Position numbers and translations under genes: made by a program. The notes beneath the pieces were generated by a model that made no database searches, had not been told where the DNA came from, and saw only the letters and a list, made by a program, of their open reading frames with translations. DNA of 64,000 nucleotides from Rosistilla oblonga (GTDB taxonomy: Bacteria > Planctomycetota > Planctomycetia > Pirellulales > Pirellulaceae): positions 5,897,339-5,961,338 of the forward strand of contig NZ_CP036292.1 in assembly GCF_007751715.1 (NCBI RefSeq). The letters run 5' to 3'. Shown one piece after another: positions 36,701 to 44,790 of this stretch; the first letter of the stretch is position 1, and each line of letters opens with the position of its first letter.

Positions 36701-37870
36701 CTGGTCCCCGCCGCCGATTCCGCCCGACGCGTGCTCGAATCGCTCGACGACCAGATGGGGCAGACCGCGTTCATGTCGACCGTTTGCCAACGACTGGCCG
36801 AGATCGCTGAAGTCCCGATCAGCCCGTCCGATTTCGATCCCGACAAGCTTCCCGAATCGGTTGGATTTTACATCCGCGTCGTCGACGATGATGGCAAGCC
36901 GCTGGGAGAAGGACGCGACCTGCAGGAGCTGCGGCAGGAGGTGATCGGCGACGACGAAGCCTCTCCCGGATCGATGGCGAGCGTTGTCGACGTGCCCGAC
37001 GACGTGTTGCAAGTCGATGGTTTAAAAGACTTTACGATCGACAACCTGCCCGAACGGGTCGAGCGAGAGCGAGGTGGCGTGCGCGTGACGCTGTTCCCCG
37101 CCCTTGTCGACCAAGGCGATTCGGTGGCGGTTCGACTGGTCGATAACGCAGCGTCGGCGGAGCACCAGATGCGGCGTGGGCTGGTCCGCCTGTTCACGCT
37201 GACCGACCGTAGCGAGATCAACAAACAGGTCCGTTGGTTGCCGGGATTCGATCAGGCCGCGGTCCAGTTGTCGCGCGTGATCCCTGGCGATTCGATCAAG
37301 CAGGGGCTGGCCGATTTGATCGCCAACATCGCCTTCGTCGATCGCCAGCCGTTGATTCGATCGCGGTCCGAATTCGAAGCGCGTCGCAAGAACCGCGGCG
37401 AGCGGATCGCGATGGCAACGCAAGACATCGCCAAGCTGCTGGGGCCGCTTGCGGAAAGTTATCACGGCGTGCGGTTGTCGATGGAAGCCTGCAAAGCGGG
37501 GCACCTGGCGTACGTCCGCGACGACATCAAGCGTCAGTTGAGCGAGCTGTTCCGCGACGACTTCTGGTTGACGACGCGAATGGAAACGCTGAAGCAATAC
37601 CCACGCTACCTCAAAGCGATCAGCGTCCGCTTGGAGAAGCTCAGTTCGACCGCCAACCGCGATCGCGACGCGCACAACATCGTCGCCGCGTTCCAAGACG
37701 ACTACTTCCGCCGCACCGAATCGTACACCGTCGACCGCGCCGTGTTGGACGAATACCGTTGGATGATCGAAGAGCTGCGAGTGAGCCTGTTCGCGCAAAC
37801 GCTCGGCACCGCCATCAAGGTCTCCCCCCAACGGCTCGAAAAATTGCGAGCCAAGTTAGACAAATCGTAG
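33776..37870 (+). CDS. hrpA: ATP-dependent RNA helicase HrpA
   Basis: This 1364-aa DEAH-box helicase has the full HrpA length and order. Walker A is GETGSGKSTQLP (residues about 94-105), motif Ia HTQPRRIAARS, DEAH box at 191-194 (IILDEAHERSLNIDF), SAT in LIITSATIDAERF, ATNVAESSLTVPGI and QRAGRCGRVGPG (motif VI). The winged-helix/HA2 and OB-fold regions and the long HrpA-specific C-terminal domain follow. HrpA acts on RNA, and E. coli HrpA has been linked to mRNA processing and ribosome rescue. The region around residues 605-640 has a basic insert (DKRGKRRRGGSERGDGEHG). The stop codon is followed by a REP-rich intergenic region. Confidence 0.93.
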   Translation: MPAPDTSAIDQRIAQAMRSDRFRLQRQLRQLSHVNDDPQQIERFREQLEESVALAELRAASIPQITYPEELPVSSQRDTIVELIRTRPAVIVCGETGSGKSTQLPKMCLDAGLGRSGMIGHTQPRRIAARSIASRVAEELGTSVGQLVGYKIRFADQTAPTSLIKLMTDGILLAETQSDRFLDQYDAIILDEAHERSLNIDFLLGIFSRLLQKRSDLRLIITSATIDAERFANHFRDEHGPAPIVNVEGRSYPVDIQYLPSFQSSENGDDRGQGIAAHVAAGVDEAWAHGVGDTLVFLPTERDIREVARHLGGHLRRQGLENRTDILPLYARLPASEQQKIFHGSNKPRIVLATNVAESSLTVPGIRYVVDTGTARISRYSPRSKVQRLPVEAVSRASADQRAGRCGRVGPGICIRLYDQDDYESREHFTTPEIRRTNLASVILQTKMMRLGSIDEFPFLDAPRPESISEGFRTLHEIGAIDERRELTKMGRVLGSLPVDPRVGRMIIEADQRGCLPEMLVIAAALEVQDPRIRPPEKQQAADAAHAKFVDQRSDFLSYLRIWRFYRGLQEDLSRNRLARACQTNFLGLSRMREWVDVHRQLKAMVPDLRRQQADKRGKRRRGGSERGDGEHGLSNVRVTDACEPDQATVDDNLYASIHQSLLTGLLSGVAMAGEKHQYIGIGNQEFFLWPGSGVFESKPKWIVAGELVETSKRFVRNVARIDPGWLEPLAEHLVKRSYADPFWSRKDQSAFCYERVSLFGLPIVVKRRKALAPIDPETAQRLLIDEGLVAGELVTRAKFYAHNQQLREVIAKLAHKTRRRDLIVDDYIVEHFYHAQLPSDVVDRSSLQKFDEQQPRPDWVDLCQSESDLVAWLDQPLDAGESSSLYMRPADLLPGLVEKLDPNAFPDHLQVGPTSLPLQYNFDPSADNDGVTVTIPKVLLGQISDDRLGWLVPGLIETKLIAMIKALPKRIRRNLVPAADSARRVLESLDDQMGQTAFMSTVCQRLAEIAEVPISPSDFDPDKLPESVGFYIRVVDDDGKPLGEGRDLQELRQEVIGDDEASPGSMASVVDVPDDVLQVDGLKDFTIDNLPERVERERGGVRVTLFPALVDQGDSVAVRLVDNAASAEHQMRRGLVRLFTLTDRSEINKQVRWLPGFDQAAVQLSRVIPGDSIKQGLADLIANIAFVDRQPLIRSRSEFEARRKNRGERIAMATQDIAKLLGPLAESYHGVRLSMEACKAGHLAYVRDDIKRQLSELFRDDFWLTTRMETLKQYPRYLKAISVRLEKLSSTANRDRDAHNIVAAFQDDYFRRTESYTVDRAVLDEYRWMIEELRVSLFAQTLGTAIKVSPQRLEKLRAKLDKS

Positions 37871-38353
37871 AGACGACGGGAGCGCGGAGTAGAGATCGGG
37901 GTGCGGTGAGTAGAGATCGCAGTGCGGTGATTCGGTGGCGCGGTGGGGCGATAGCGCGGTGGGGCATCGTCGAAAACCTGGGGCTGGCGCCACCAGGCTC
38001 TATGCGACCGCCGCTCCGCGGCTGGGCCGAATGGGGATCGGTGGTTAGTTGGCTCGCCGGGATTCGCCGTTTGCCTGGGGCTTGCGCCACCAGGCTATAT
38101 GCGGTCACTGCTCCGCAGTTTTAAAACCCTGGTGACGGCGGCCCCCCGATTCTTAGCCGCGGAGCGGCGGTCGCGTAAAGCCTGGTGGCGCAAGCCCCAG
38201 GTTCGAAAAACGCCAACGCGCAATTATGCCCCAATCCCTCCTCTCCCCAGCCACGGAGCGGCGATCGCATAAAGCCTGGCGGCGCAAGCCCCAGGTTCGA
38301 AAAACGCCAACGCACAATTCCATCCAATAACCAACACACGCCACAACGCATCG
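37871..38353. other. Intergenic region with left block of REP-like repeats
   Basis: There is no gene here. The first 100 bp are a low-complexity stretch of GGTG and GATCG near-repeats. From 37978 on lie four REP-like units, described separately. Confidence 0.7.
37978..38295. repeat. Left REP-like block: four copies of a ~47-bp palindromic unit
   Basis: Units lie at 37978-38024 and 38074-38120 in one orientation, and at 38155-38201 and 38249-38295 in the other. The shared core is CCTGGGGCTTGCGCCACCAG followed by GCTCCGCGGCT. Units 3 and 4 are each followed by the same 23-bp tail (GTTCGAAAAACGCCAACG, then CGCAATT-like). The pattern is a BIME-like cluster. Confidence 0.9.
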
Positions 38354-38821
38354 TCACGCAACGTGTTCCTCTTCGAACAAATAACGTTCGTCGAACTCGA
38401 TCCCATGGCGTTCTAAAAGAGCTCGATACTCATCGCGAAACGTCAGCTTTCGATGATGCTCGGCCTGCGTCTGGATATAGCTTGTCACTTCGAGGACGTT
38501 CGATGCGCTGACGGAGAATGCACCGAATCCACGTTGCCAAGCAAACGGCAGCTTGGGGGCCAGAGTTTCATTTACCCACTTGGATGAATTCGCTTTTACA
38601 AACCTCAACACGTCGGAGATCGCGACGGCGGGGCTGAGCTTGGCGAGCAGATGCACATGATCGGGCATGCCTCCGACTTCCAACAAGATCCCTTTGTGTT
38701 CCCGGACCACGCCGCCGATGTATTCGTAGAGTCGTGGTTGCACGTCGGCTCCGATCATGTCGCGCCGGTATTTTGTGCTGTAAACGATGTGGAATAACAA
38801 GTTGGTATGCGTGCTGGACAT
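38354..38821 (-). CDS. IS200/IS605-family Y1 (HUH) transposase TnpA
   Basis: This 155-aa transposase has the Y1 fold: LLFHIVYSTKYRRDMI at the N-terminus, the HUH metal-binding pair in GGMPDHVHLLAKL (residues about 60-72), FAWQRGFGAFSVS, and the probable nucleophile tyrosine in SYIQTQAEHHRKLTF. Length and motifs match the small IS200-type TnpA that acts without an accessory protein on hairpin substrates. It has no adjacent tnpB. The start at ATG 38821 is chosen because the frame upstream (to 39331) is a REP-derived extension. The surrounding palindromic repeats suggest a RAYT-like relationship. The gene appears intact. Confidence 0.88.
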   Translation of the reverse strand: MSSTHTNLLFHIVYSTKYRRDMIGADVQPRLYEYIGGVVREHKGILLEVGGMPDHVHLLAKLSPAVAISDVLRFVKANSSKWVNETLAPKLPFAWQRGFGAFSVSASNVLEVTSYIQTQAEHHRKLTFRDEYRALLERHGIEFDERYLFEEEHVA

Positions 38822-39512
38822 GATCGGATCTCCATTGATTGAGGGACCGGGGACATTACCGCGTGCCTGGGGCTTGCGCCGCCAGGGTGCATGCGATCGC
38901 CGCTCCGCGGCTGAGGCGGAATGGGGATCGGTGGTGAGGTAAAACGGTGGTGCGGCGGGATTCGCCGTTTGCCTGGGGCTTGCGCCGCCAGGCTTTATGC
39001 GATCACTGCTCCGCAGTTTTAAAAAAACGTGTGACGGCGGACGCCCGCCTCCCAGCCGCGGAGCGGCGGCCGCATAAAGCCTGGTGGCGCAAGCCCCAGG
39101 ATCCCACGACGACAATGCGTAAGCACGCGTCCCGGCATGCAAAACGCCCACACCGACACACCGACACACCAACATCCACGCCTCTCCAGCCGCGGAGCGG
39201 CGGTCGCATATAGCCTGGTGGCGCAAGCCCCAGGACCGCAAATCGCCAATGCGCAAGCACGCGCCGAGATTCGCAAATCCCCCATGCGCAATCACGCGTC
39301 CCGGCATACAAAACGCCATACGCGCAATCACTCGCCCGGGGACATCAATACATCCTCTGTTATGCTAACGCGCACGGATCGGGCGAAAAATCGCACCGCT
39401 GGGGGAGAGACCAACCGGCGGGGATGGCGGCGTGGGGCCGCTGAGATCGCTGCTCCCGTGACGCTGGGCCACGGGAGGCGTTTCTAGATATTGCTGCGTT
39501 TCGCAGGCGGAA
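38822..39512. other. Intergenic region with right REP-like block and an ACGCGTCCCGGCAT repeat
   Basis: This 691-bp region holds the right REP-like block (38866-39234), described separately. A second repeat family is present at 39115-39148 and 39284-39317, sharing ACGCGTCCCGGCAT and AAAACGCC, with a shorter relative at about 39248. The last 170 bp before the ABC permease gene contain no recognised signal. No gene is supported. Confidence 0.7.
38866..39234. repeat. Right REP-like block: four copies of the same ~47-bp unit
   Basis: Units lie at 38866-38912 and 38972-39018 in one orientation, and at 39054-39100 and 39188-39234 in the other. Order and orientation repeat those of the left block. 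The first is followed by the same GAATGGGGATCGGTGG tail. The second is preceded by the same GGGATTCGCCGTTTG and has the same variant end (CACTGCTCCGCAGTTTTAAA). Confidence 0.9.
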
Positions 39513-41300
39513 CTACGCGAGGTCGCGGTCTTCGAACAACAGCAGCGAGACGACTAGCACGACGACCATGAAACAGGCGAGGTAGGTGAACGCGCCGGCG
39601 AGATAGATCGGCGGGATCGGATTACCGGCGTCGACCGCCGCCTGAACATTAAATGTGTTCAGGTTCGGGAAGACGACAGCAATCAACCGGCCGACAAATC
39701 TGACCAGCTCGTTATCCTCCGCCGAGGCCCTGACAATGGGCGATGTGATGTTTCCAATCACGTAGATCGTAAAACAGATCACGAAGTTGGCGATCACAGG
39801 CAATCGGGTTGCGATCGCCACGCTGATACCGGCGATCAACGTCGTCTCCATGAACAACAGACACAGCCCCGGTGCGGTGGTCACCATTTCGAGATGGCAG
39901 GTTTGCCACGGCGGCTGCTCGGTCGTGTTCTCACGCGAATCGTAGATCGGTTTGTAGGCGGTGACGACCATCAACAGCAGCCCCAAGATCACAAACATCA
40001 ACAGGATCGTCCACATGATTCCCAGATACTTGCCGATCATGAACGATTGACGACTGACCGGCTTGCTGAGCACGGTCAACGCGGTGCGGCCTTCGATCTC
40101 TTCGGAGACGCTGGTTCCCGACGACCAAACCGCTTGGATGATGCTGAAGATCATGATCAGCGTCATCCCCGAATCCTTGAGGACTTTGATGTCTTCGCCC
40201 AAGGTGTGGAACGGAACCCAGATAAAGAGCACGATCGCGGCGAAACCGATCAGCAGCAGCGTCACGTACAGCGGCTGAGCCAATTCGCTTTTCGCCGTCG
40301 CCAACGCGATCGCACTGACTTGCGGTGCCGCTTGGCGGATTGTGATCATCGCCGTCAGCAACAGCACGACAATAAAGGCGGTCACCCAGATCGTCAGCGC
40401 TTCGGGAGCAGCCGGTTTAGTCACGATCGCGATCTTGACCGTCGCCGGATCGACTTCGCGGTTTTGGAAGTAGACGCCATTGGTTGGATCCAACGGCAGC
40501 GGCAGGACCGAACGGATCAACGGATTCTCTTTGCCTCGGCGCCAGACGACGGGATCGTCCGATTCGAACCGCTGAGGACTCATCGTAAAGTTGTCGGGCG
40601 ATTCGGCATCGGCGATCATGATCGTGCGGTCCGAAACGATCACGACTTCGGAAACCGCTTCGGGATCGTATTGAACCAGGTCATGACGTTGGAACGGCGA
40701 TTGATCCGCAGGCAGATCGGCGGGAGCAGGGTCGAGCGTGATCGTGGTTTCCCAACGGTCGCTCTCCAATACCGCAGGCAGCGAGCTGAGGATTTTGTCG
40801 CGGTCGGTGACCAACATCGTGGGGGCGAGCCCCAGGATGATGAATCCGACGAGAGCCATCAGCAGATATCCGGTGATCCCTTCGCGAGCGATCTGAAAGA
40901 ACTCTCGGATCGTTCGCTTCCAGAAGCCAAAGACCAAGCCCCAGCCAACGATCACGCCCAGGCCGACCATCGGCAGGATCAGGTAAGCGCTGTGCGCCGC
41001 AGTTGGATTCTCCTCCCCCGCGACAGTGATCTCGGGCGAATCGGCAAAGACAACCGTCTTCAGAATGCCCAGCCCCGCGACAACGATCGCGATCCCCATG
41101 GCGACAAAGGTCGCTTTGCGGGTGTCTTCGGCGAGATTCCCCAAGGCGGGAATGCGAGACAGCGCGGCCAGCACGAGATAGATCGCTGCGGTAGCGACCA
41201 GACCAAGCAACATACCGATGGCAAGGATCCAGATCGGCGTCAGCCACGACGAAAGCCAAGAAACTTGTTGCAGCGGGATCAAAGCGAAAACCGAAGCCAT
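39513..41300 (-). CDS. ABC-2 type transporter permease (membrane protein)
   Basis: This 595-aa integral membrane protein has two hydrophobic parts. The N-terminal ~160 residues hold several membrane segments (IWILAIGMLLGLVATAAIYL, FVAMGIAIVVAGLGILK, GVIVGWGLVFGFW). A soluble loop of about 150 residues, rich in acidic residues, follows. The C-terminal half (from about WVTAFIVVLLLTAMITI) has the ABC-2 permease signature EEIEGRTALTVLSKPVSRQS followed by FMIGKYLGIMWTILLMF and later helices. This signature is typical of Gliding-motility/NosY-like ABC-2 permeases. No ATPase gene is adjacent in this window, so the nucleotide-binding partner must be encoded elsewhere or is missing. The substrate is unknown. 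Confidence 0.82.
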   Translation of the reverse strand: MASVFALIPLQQVSWLSSWLTPIWILAIGMLLGLVATAAIYLVLAALSRIPALGNLAEDTRKATFVAMGIAIVVAGLGILKTVVFADSPEITVAGEENPTAAHSAYLILPMVGLGVIVGWGLVFGFWKRTIREFFQIAREGITGYLLMALVGFIILGLAPTMLVTDRDKILSSLPAVLESDRWETTITLDPAPADLPADQSPFQRHDLVQYDPEAVSEVVIVSDRTIMIADAESPDNFTMSPQRFESDDPVVWRRGKENPLIRSVLPLPLDPTNGVYFQNREVDPATVKIAIVTKPAAPEALTIWVTAFIVVLLLTAMITIRQAAPQVSAIALATAKSELAQPLYVTLLLIGFAAIVLFIWVPFHTLGEDIKVLKDSGMTLIMIFSIIQAVWSSGTSVSEEIEGRTALTVLSKPVSRQSFMIGKYLGIMWTILLMFVILGLLLMVVTAYKPIYDSRENTTEQPPWQTCHLEMVTTAPGLCLLFMETTLIAGISVAIATRLPVIANFVICFTIYVIGNITSPIVRASAEDNELVRFVGRLIAVVFPNLNTFNVQAAVDAGNPIPPIYLAGAFTYLACFMVVVLVVSLLLFEDRDLA

Positions 41301-41570
41301 TGGAGGAGTGGTCCGTTACGGGCAATGAAAACTAAAAAACACCGAGTTCGGTCGGCTTGTTACGCAACGACCGCCAGTTTAGTTCAATGCCGATTCCCAC
41401 CAGTTTCTACTGGCCGGATCCCAAAAAGAAAGCCGCTGCAAGTCGTCCTGTACTTGCGAGCGGACCATGGGACAGAAATTTCTGTTTACGGTGCTGACGA
41501 TTTCATATCGATCAACAAATCAAACGGCTTCGCAGCGTTGTTTTCGAAACAAACAACCGTTCGAGAAAAC

Positions 41571-41972
41571 TCAAGTTCCCTTGTTGCGAACGGCGCGTTT
41601 GATCAGCGACCGCAGCGAATCTCGGGTCTGAAAGCCAGTCAACTGAGTTCGGGTCCATGATCCTGCATTGCCTTTGGAAAAGACAATGATCTGGGGCATC
41701 ATCGGGCCACGCATCAATTTCCCTGCCAAGCCGGGCTGCGTGTCGCGATTGACGATCGCCATTTCCACACCTTCCAAATCGCCCGCCTGCTTCAACGACG
41801 CGATTGTGTTTTGCTTGAGATTCACACACGCTGGGCACCAATCGGCACCCACGACTACCATCAACGGCTTCCCCTCTTCTTGAGCCGACCGATATGCAGT
41901 TGCATAGTCGGGACTGGGCGCTTGCTCCGAAGCAACGACCGAGAGTAAAGCAGTCAGTAGCACTGAAAACAT
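41571..41972 (-). CDS. Secreted thioredoxin-like protein
   Basis: This protein of about 133 aa has a signal peptide (MFSVLLTALLSVVASEQ) and a thioredoxin fold. The redox motif WCPAC is at about residues 45-49, and the cis-proline region MMPQIIVFSKG is present. It is likely periplasmic and could reduce or oxidise disulfides, or be a specialised thiol exchange partner. ATG 41972 is chosen because a GGGGGAT box lies six bases upstream and the signal peptide starts there. An upstream extension to 42032 would put the signal sequence inside the protein. Confidence 0.82.
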   Translation of the reverse strand: MFSVLLTALLSVVASEQAPSPDYATAYRSAQEEGKPLMVVVGADWCPACVNLKQNTIASLKQAGDLEGVEMAIVNRDTQPGLAGKLMRGPMMPQIIVFSKGNAGSWTRTQLTGFQTRDSLRSLIKRAVRNKGT

Positions 41973-42680
41973 TCGAAATCCCCCATGATCCTGGGTAAAA
42001 CAAGGCCGAACGCGAAGGTCGATACGTCTCAACCAATCCGATTACACGTTCGGTATCTCCTGAAAATTCAAAGAGATCGCGAGTGTCGTCTCCCCGATGG
42101 GCAACCTCCGTGGGCCCCGTGACTTCAGTCGGTCGGGGGGGGCTTTGGAAAAGAGAGGCCGTTTGGCGAACTCGCGCTGAGGGGGCGATTGTAGGCCTCG
42201 GGTCGACCTTGGCAACCACGAAAACAAACCCGTTTCGGAAAAACGAAATGCCTCCACACCGCTAATTTGCTTCAAGATGGGCAATTCGTGCTCACAACCT
42301 TCTTTGCCCCATGCCTTTACCGAAAGCGAAAATTGCCGCCAGGAACCGCCAAGCATTTTGCTGTGCGACGCAGAGCCCCACCCATGCGGGCGCAGTGCGG
42401 TGGCACCGCAGTGCGTAGCTATCCCCTCGCCGCTGCAGGTCACTTCATCAAATTCGCCTCCGCCGAGGCCTGCCCTTGGATGCCGGCAGCCGCCGGGGCG
42501 AGTGGCGGAAAGCTCGAAAACGCCTGCGAATCGGGAGAAGCGTGACACCCTGTGGCGCAGACTGTATAAATAGCAAATCGGCGGATCGCAGCTTTCCAGA
42601 CAACGCGGGAGGCCCGATTCCTGTACATTAAACCGCTTTGATCTGCTTATCATTTCTCTCCCGCACTACGCGATTGGTCT
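41973..42680. other. Intergenic region, no credible gene
   Basis: These 708 bp hold only open frames with unlikely composition. GC-rich and C-run stretches (about 42129-42145) and several short dyads occur. The promoter of the Gfo/Idh gene starting at 42681 should be near its right end, where TTATCATTT-type AT-rich sequence precedes the start. I see nothing else. Confidence 0.6.
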
Positions 42681-43712
42681 ATGCGACTTCGAGTTGGCGT
42701 TATTGGTCTTGGGCCCGCGTGGCAACATCGGCATCGGCCCGCATTGATGATGATGCGCGATCGCTTTCAGGTTCGAGCGATCTACGCGCCGGTCGCTCAC
42801 CTCGCGGCTCAAGCGGCTCGCGACTTCGAAGCCGAAACGATGGACGGCTACCGCGCTTTGATCCATCGCTCGGACATCGATGCAGTGATCGTGTTGGACA
42901 GCAGTTGGCAGGGCTGGCTGCCGCTGGTCGCCGCCTGTGAAGCGGGTAAAGCGGTCTACTGGGCCAGCGATCTAAATATCGACGCCCACCGAGCGGCTCA
43001 GCTGAAGGAACAAGTCGACAAATCGGGGATCGCCTTTATGGCTGAATTCCCCCGCCGCTACGCACCGGCAACGCTACGGTTAAAAGAACTACTGGCGACA
43101 ACGCTCGGCAAACCCCAGCTGCTCTTTTGCCATCGCCGACTGGGACGCACCGAACCGACATCGACCAACCTGGTTTCGGACGTTCCGCAGCATCAAGAGC
43201 GGACGACGCGCGAGCTGGTCGAGATCGTCGATTGGTGTCGCTACGTCGTCGCCGACAACCCAACTCATTTGAACTCGACGGTCTACGGCGAACCGGGCAA
43301 AGAGGCGTATCGCCAGTTGAGCATGCGATTTGGGACCGGGCCAGGAGCGGTTTGCGCCCAGATCTCCGCCGGCCAATACGTTCCCTCCAGCTGGCAAGAA
43401 GCGATCGGATTTCGCCCTAGCGCCGACATGCAGATCTGTTGCGAACACGGCCTCGCCTTCATCGACTTGCCCAGCACTTTGGTCTGGTTCGACGACGCCG
43501 GCCGGCACGTCGAATCGCTCGAGACCGAGCTGCCGGTTGGTGAACAGCTGTTGATTCAATTCCATCGCAGTGTCACCAGTTTGGTGCGAAAGATGGCAAA
43601 CCTGCAGGATGCACACTACGCTTTACAGGTGATTCGTCTCGCCCAGCAGAGTGCAGAGACGGGCCAACGCATCTGTCTGAACGAATTATTCAGTCCTACT
43701 CCTCCGATTTAG
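42681..43712 (+). CDS. Gfo/Idh/MocA-family oxidoreductase
   Basis: This 343-aa NAD(P)-dependent oxidoreductase opens with a Rossmann nucleotide-binding motif (VGVIGLGPAWQH), followed by DAVIVLDSSWQGWLPLVAAC and CEAGKAVYW and the C-terminal alpha/beta domain. The usual EKP active-site motif is replaced by the segment VYWASDLNID, so the conserved lysine is missing here. This makes catalysis by the standard mechanism doubtful. It has no signal peptide. It is followed 36 bp later by a sugar isomerase-like gene on the same strand, so a carbohydrate-related operon is likely. Confidence 0.82.
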   Translation: MRLRVGVIGLGPAWQHRHRPALMMMRDRFQVRAIYAPVAHLAAQAARDFEAETMDGYRALIHRSDIDAVIVLDSSWQGWLPLVAACEAGKAVYWASDLNIDAHRAAQLKEQVDKSGIAFMAEFPRRYAPATLRLKELLATTLGKPQLLFCHRRLGRTEPTSTNLVSDVPQHQERTTRELVEIVDWCRYVVADNPTHLNSTVYGEPGKEAYRQLSMRFGTGPGAVCAQISAGQYVPSSWQEAIGFRPSADMQICCEHGLAFIDLPSTLVWFDDAGRHVESLETELPVGEQLLIQFHRSVTSLVRKMANLQDAHYALQVIRLAQQSAETGQRICLNELFSPTPPI

Positions 43713-43748
43713 TCCTCCGCGCCGCTGGCGAAAGGTTGAACTCACACC

Positions 43749-44690
43749 ATGCACGACTCTCACTTCACCGCCCAGTCGCCGTTGTCGCGTCGCCAGTTGT
43801 TGACAAGCTCGATCGCCGCAGCCTCCTTGGCCGCGATTTCGCCACAACTTGCTGGCGCTGCCGAGATGATTCCGGGACGTCATGCACCGAAGTTCAAGTT
43901 CTCTTTGGCCGCCTACAGCTACCGCTCGCTGCTGCAGGGAAAAGGTGATGCGGCGCCGAAGATGGACCTGCTGGGCTTCATCGACGAATGCGCCCGGATG
44001 CAATTGGATGGCGTGGAGCTGACCAGTTATTACATGCCCGAAGAGCCGACCGAAGCCTATCTGATCGGGCTGCGTTCGCATTGCTTCCGCCAAGGCCTCG
44101 CCGTTTCGGGAACCGCGATCCGCAACGACTTTGGTCACAGCGAAACCGCGACTCGGAACCGCGAACTGGAACACGTGCGACGTTGGATCGATCACGCCGC
44201 CACGCTTCACGCTCCGATGATTCGGATCTTCGCCGGCCACGGGCAAAAGGGAAACTCTCCCGAACAGACCCACGAACTGATGGTCGAAGGGATCCAGAAG
44301 TCGTGTGAGTACGCGGGGAAACACGGGATCTATTTGGCGTTGGAAAACCATGGCGGCGTGACCGCATCGGCTGACGGGCTGCTGAAACTGGTTCGCGATG
44401 TCGATAGCCCTTGGCTGGGCGTGAACCTCGACACCGGCAACTTCCGCTTCGGCGGCGAGCCCTACGAACAGATGGAAGCTGTCGCCAAATATGCCGTCAA
44501 CGTACAGGTGAAAGTCGTTGTCAAAGACGCCGATGGCAAACCGCAACCGATGGACTTCCCACGGTTGAAAAAGATCCTTACCGACGCCAACTACCGCGGC
44601 TTCGTCGTGCTCGAATACGAAGAACCCGGCGATGTTCCAGCGGAGTGCCGCCGCTATGTCCAGCAGATGCGCACCGACCTCGCGTTATAA
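43749..44690 (+). CDS. Tat-exported sugar phosphate isomerase/epimerase (TIM barrel)
   Basis: This 313-aa protein starts with a twin-arginine signal (PLSRRQLLTSSIAAASLAAI). The rest is an AP_endonuc_2-like TIM barrel: MQLDGVELTSYYMPE, APMIRIFAGHGQKG, IYLALENHGGVTAS (Glu ligand), WLGVNLDTGNFRFG (Asp/Asn ligand) and FVVLEYEEPGD. Export with a folded state is expected. The upstream Gfo/Idh gene is 36 bp away, and the two probably form an operon. The substrate is unknown, but it is likely a sugar or sugar acid handled in the periplasm. Confidence 0.85.
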   Translation: MHDSHFTAQSPLSRRQLLTSSIAAASLAAISPQLAGAAEMIPGRHAPKFKFSLAAYSYRSLLQGKGDAAPKMDLLGFIDECARMQLDGVELTSYYMPEEPTEAYLIGLRSHCFRQGLAVSGTAIRNDFGHSETATRNRELEHVRRWIDHAATLHAPMIRIFAGHGQKGNSPEQTHELMVEGIQKSCEYAGKHGIYLALENHGGVTASADGLLKLVRDVDSPWLGVNLDTGNFRFGGEPYEQMEAVAKYAVNVQVKVVVKDADGKPQPMDFPRLKKILTDANYRGFVVLEYEEPGDVPAECRRYVQQMRTDLAL

Positions 44691-44790
44691 CGCGACCCTT
44701 GCGCCGCGGCATCCGATCGCGACGGGGCTGAAAACCAAAGCCCCCCCTTCCCCACAAACACGTCCCTAAACCGACACCGAAAGTTTCAAC

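Larger units (their letters stand above)
37978..39234. mobile_element. IS200-like transposase gene with two flanking REP-like blocks
   Basis: The single-domain Y1 transposase gene sits centrally between two blocks of four REP-like units that have the same order and the same intervening sequence. This is the layout expected of a REP-associated transposase (RAYT-like) and its BIME substrates. Exact element ends cannot be fixed from sequence alone. The outer repeats are taken as limits. Confidence 0.65.

Noticed and set aside
37234-38124. Plus-strand open frame crossing the end of hrpA into the REP region
   Set aside because: It is a shadow of hrpA in another frame, extended by chance through REP sequence.
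38822-39331. N-terminal extension of the transposase
   Set aside because: This frame translates REP repeats. The Y1 fold begins at the ATG at 38821.
39894-41660. Plus-strand open frame of 588 codons opposite the ABC permease
   Set aside because: Arg-, Asp- and His-rich composition is typical of an antisense frame in high-GC DNA. The minus strand has the clear membrane-protein gene.
42042-42653. Minus-strand open frame of 203 codons in the intergenic region
   Set aside because: No domain, no ribosome-binding site and erratic composition; it looks like chance.
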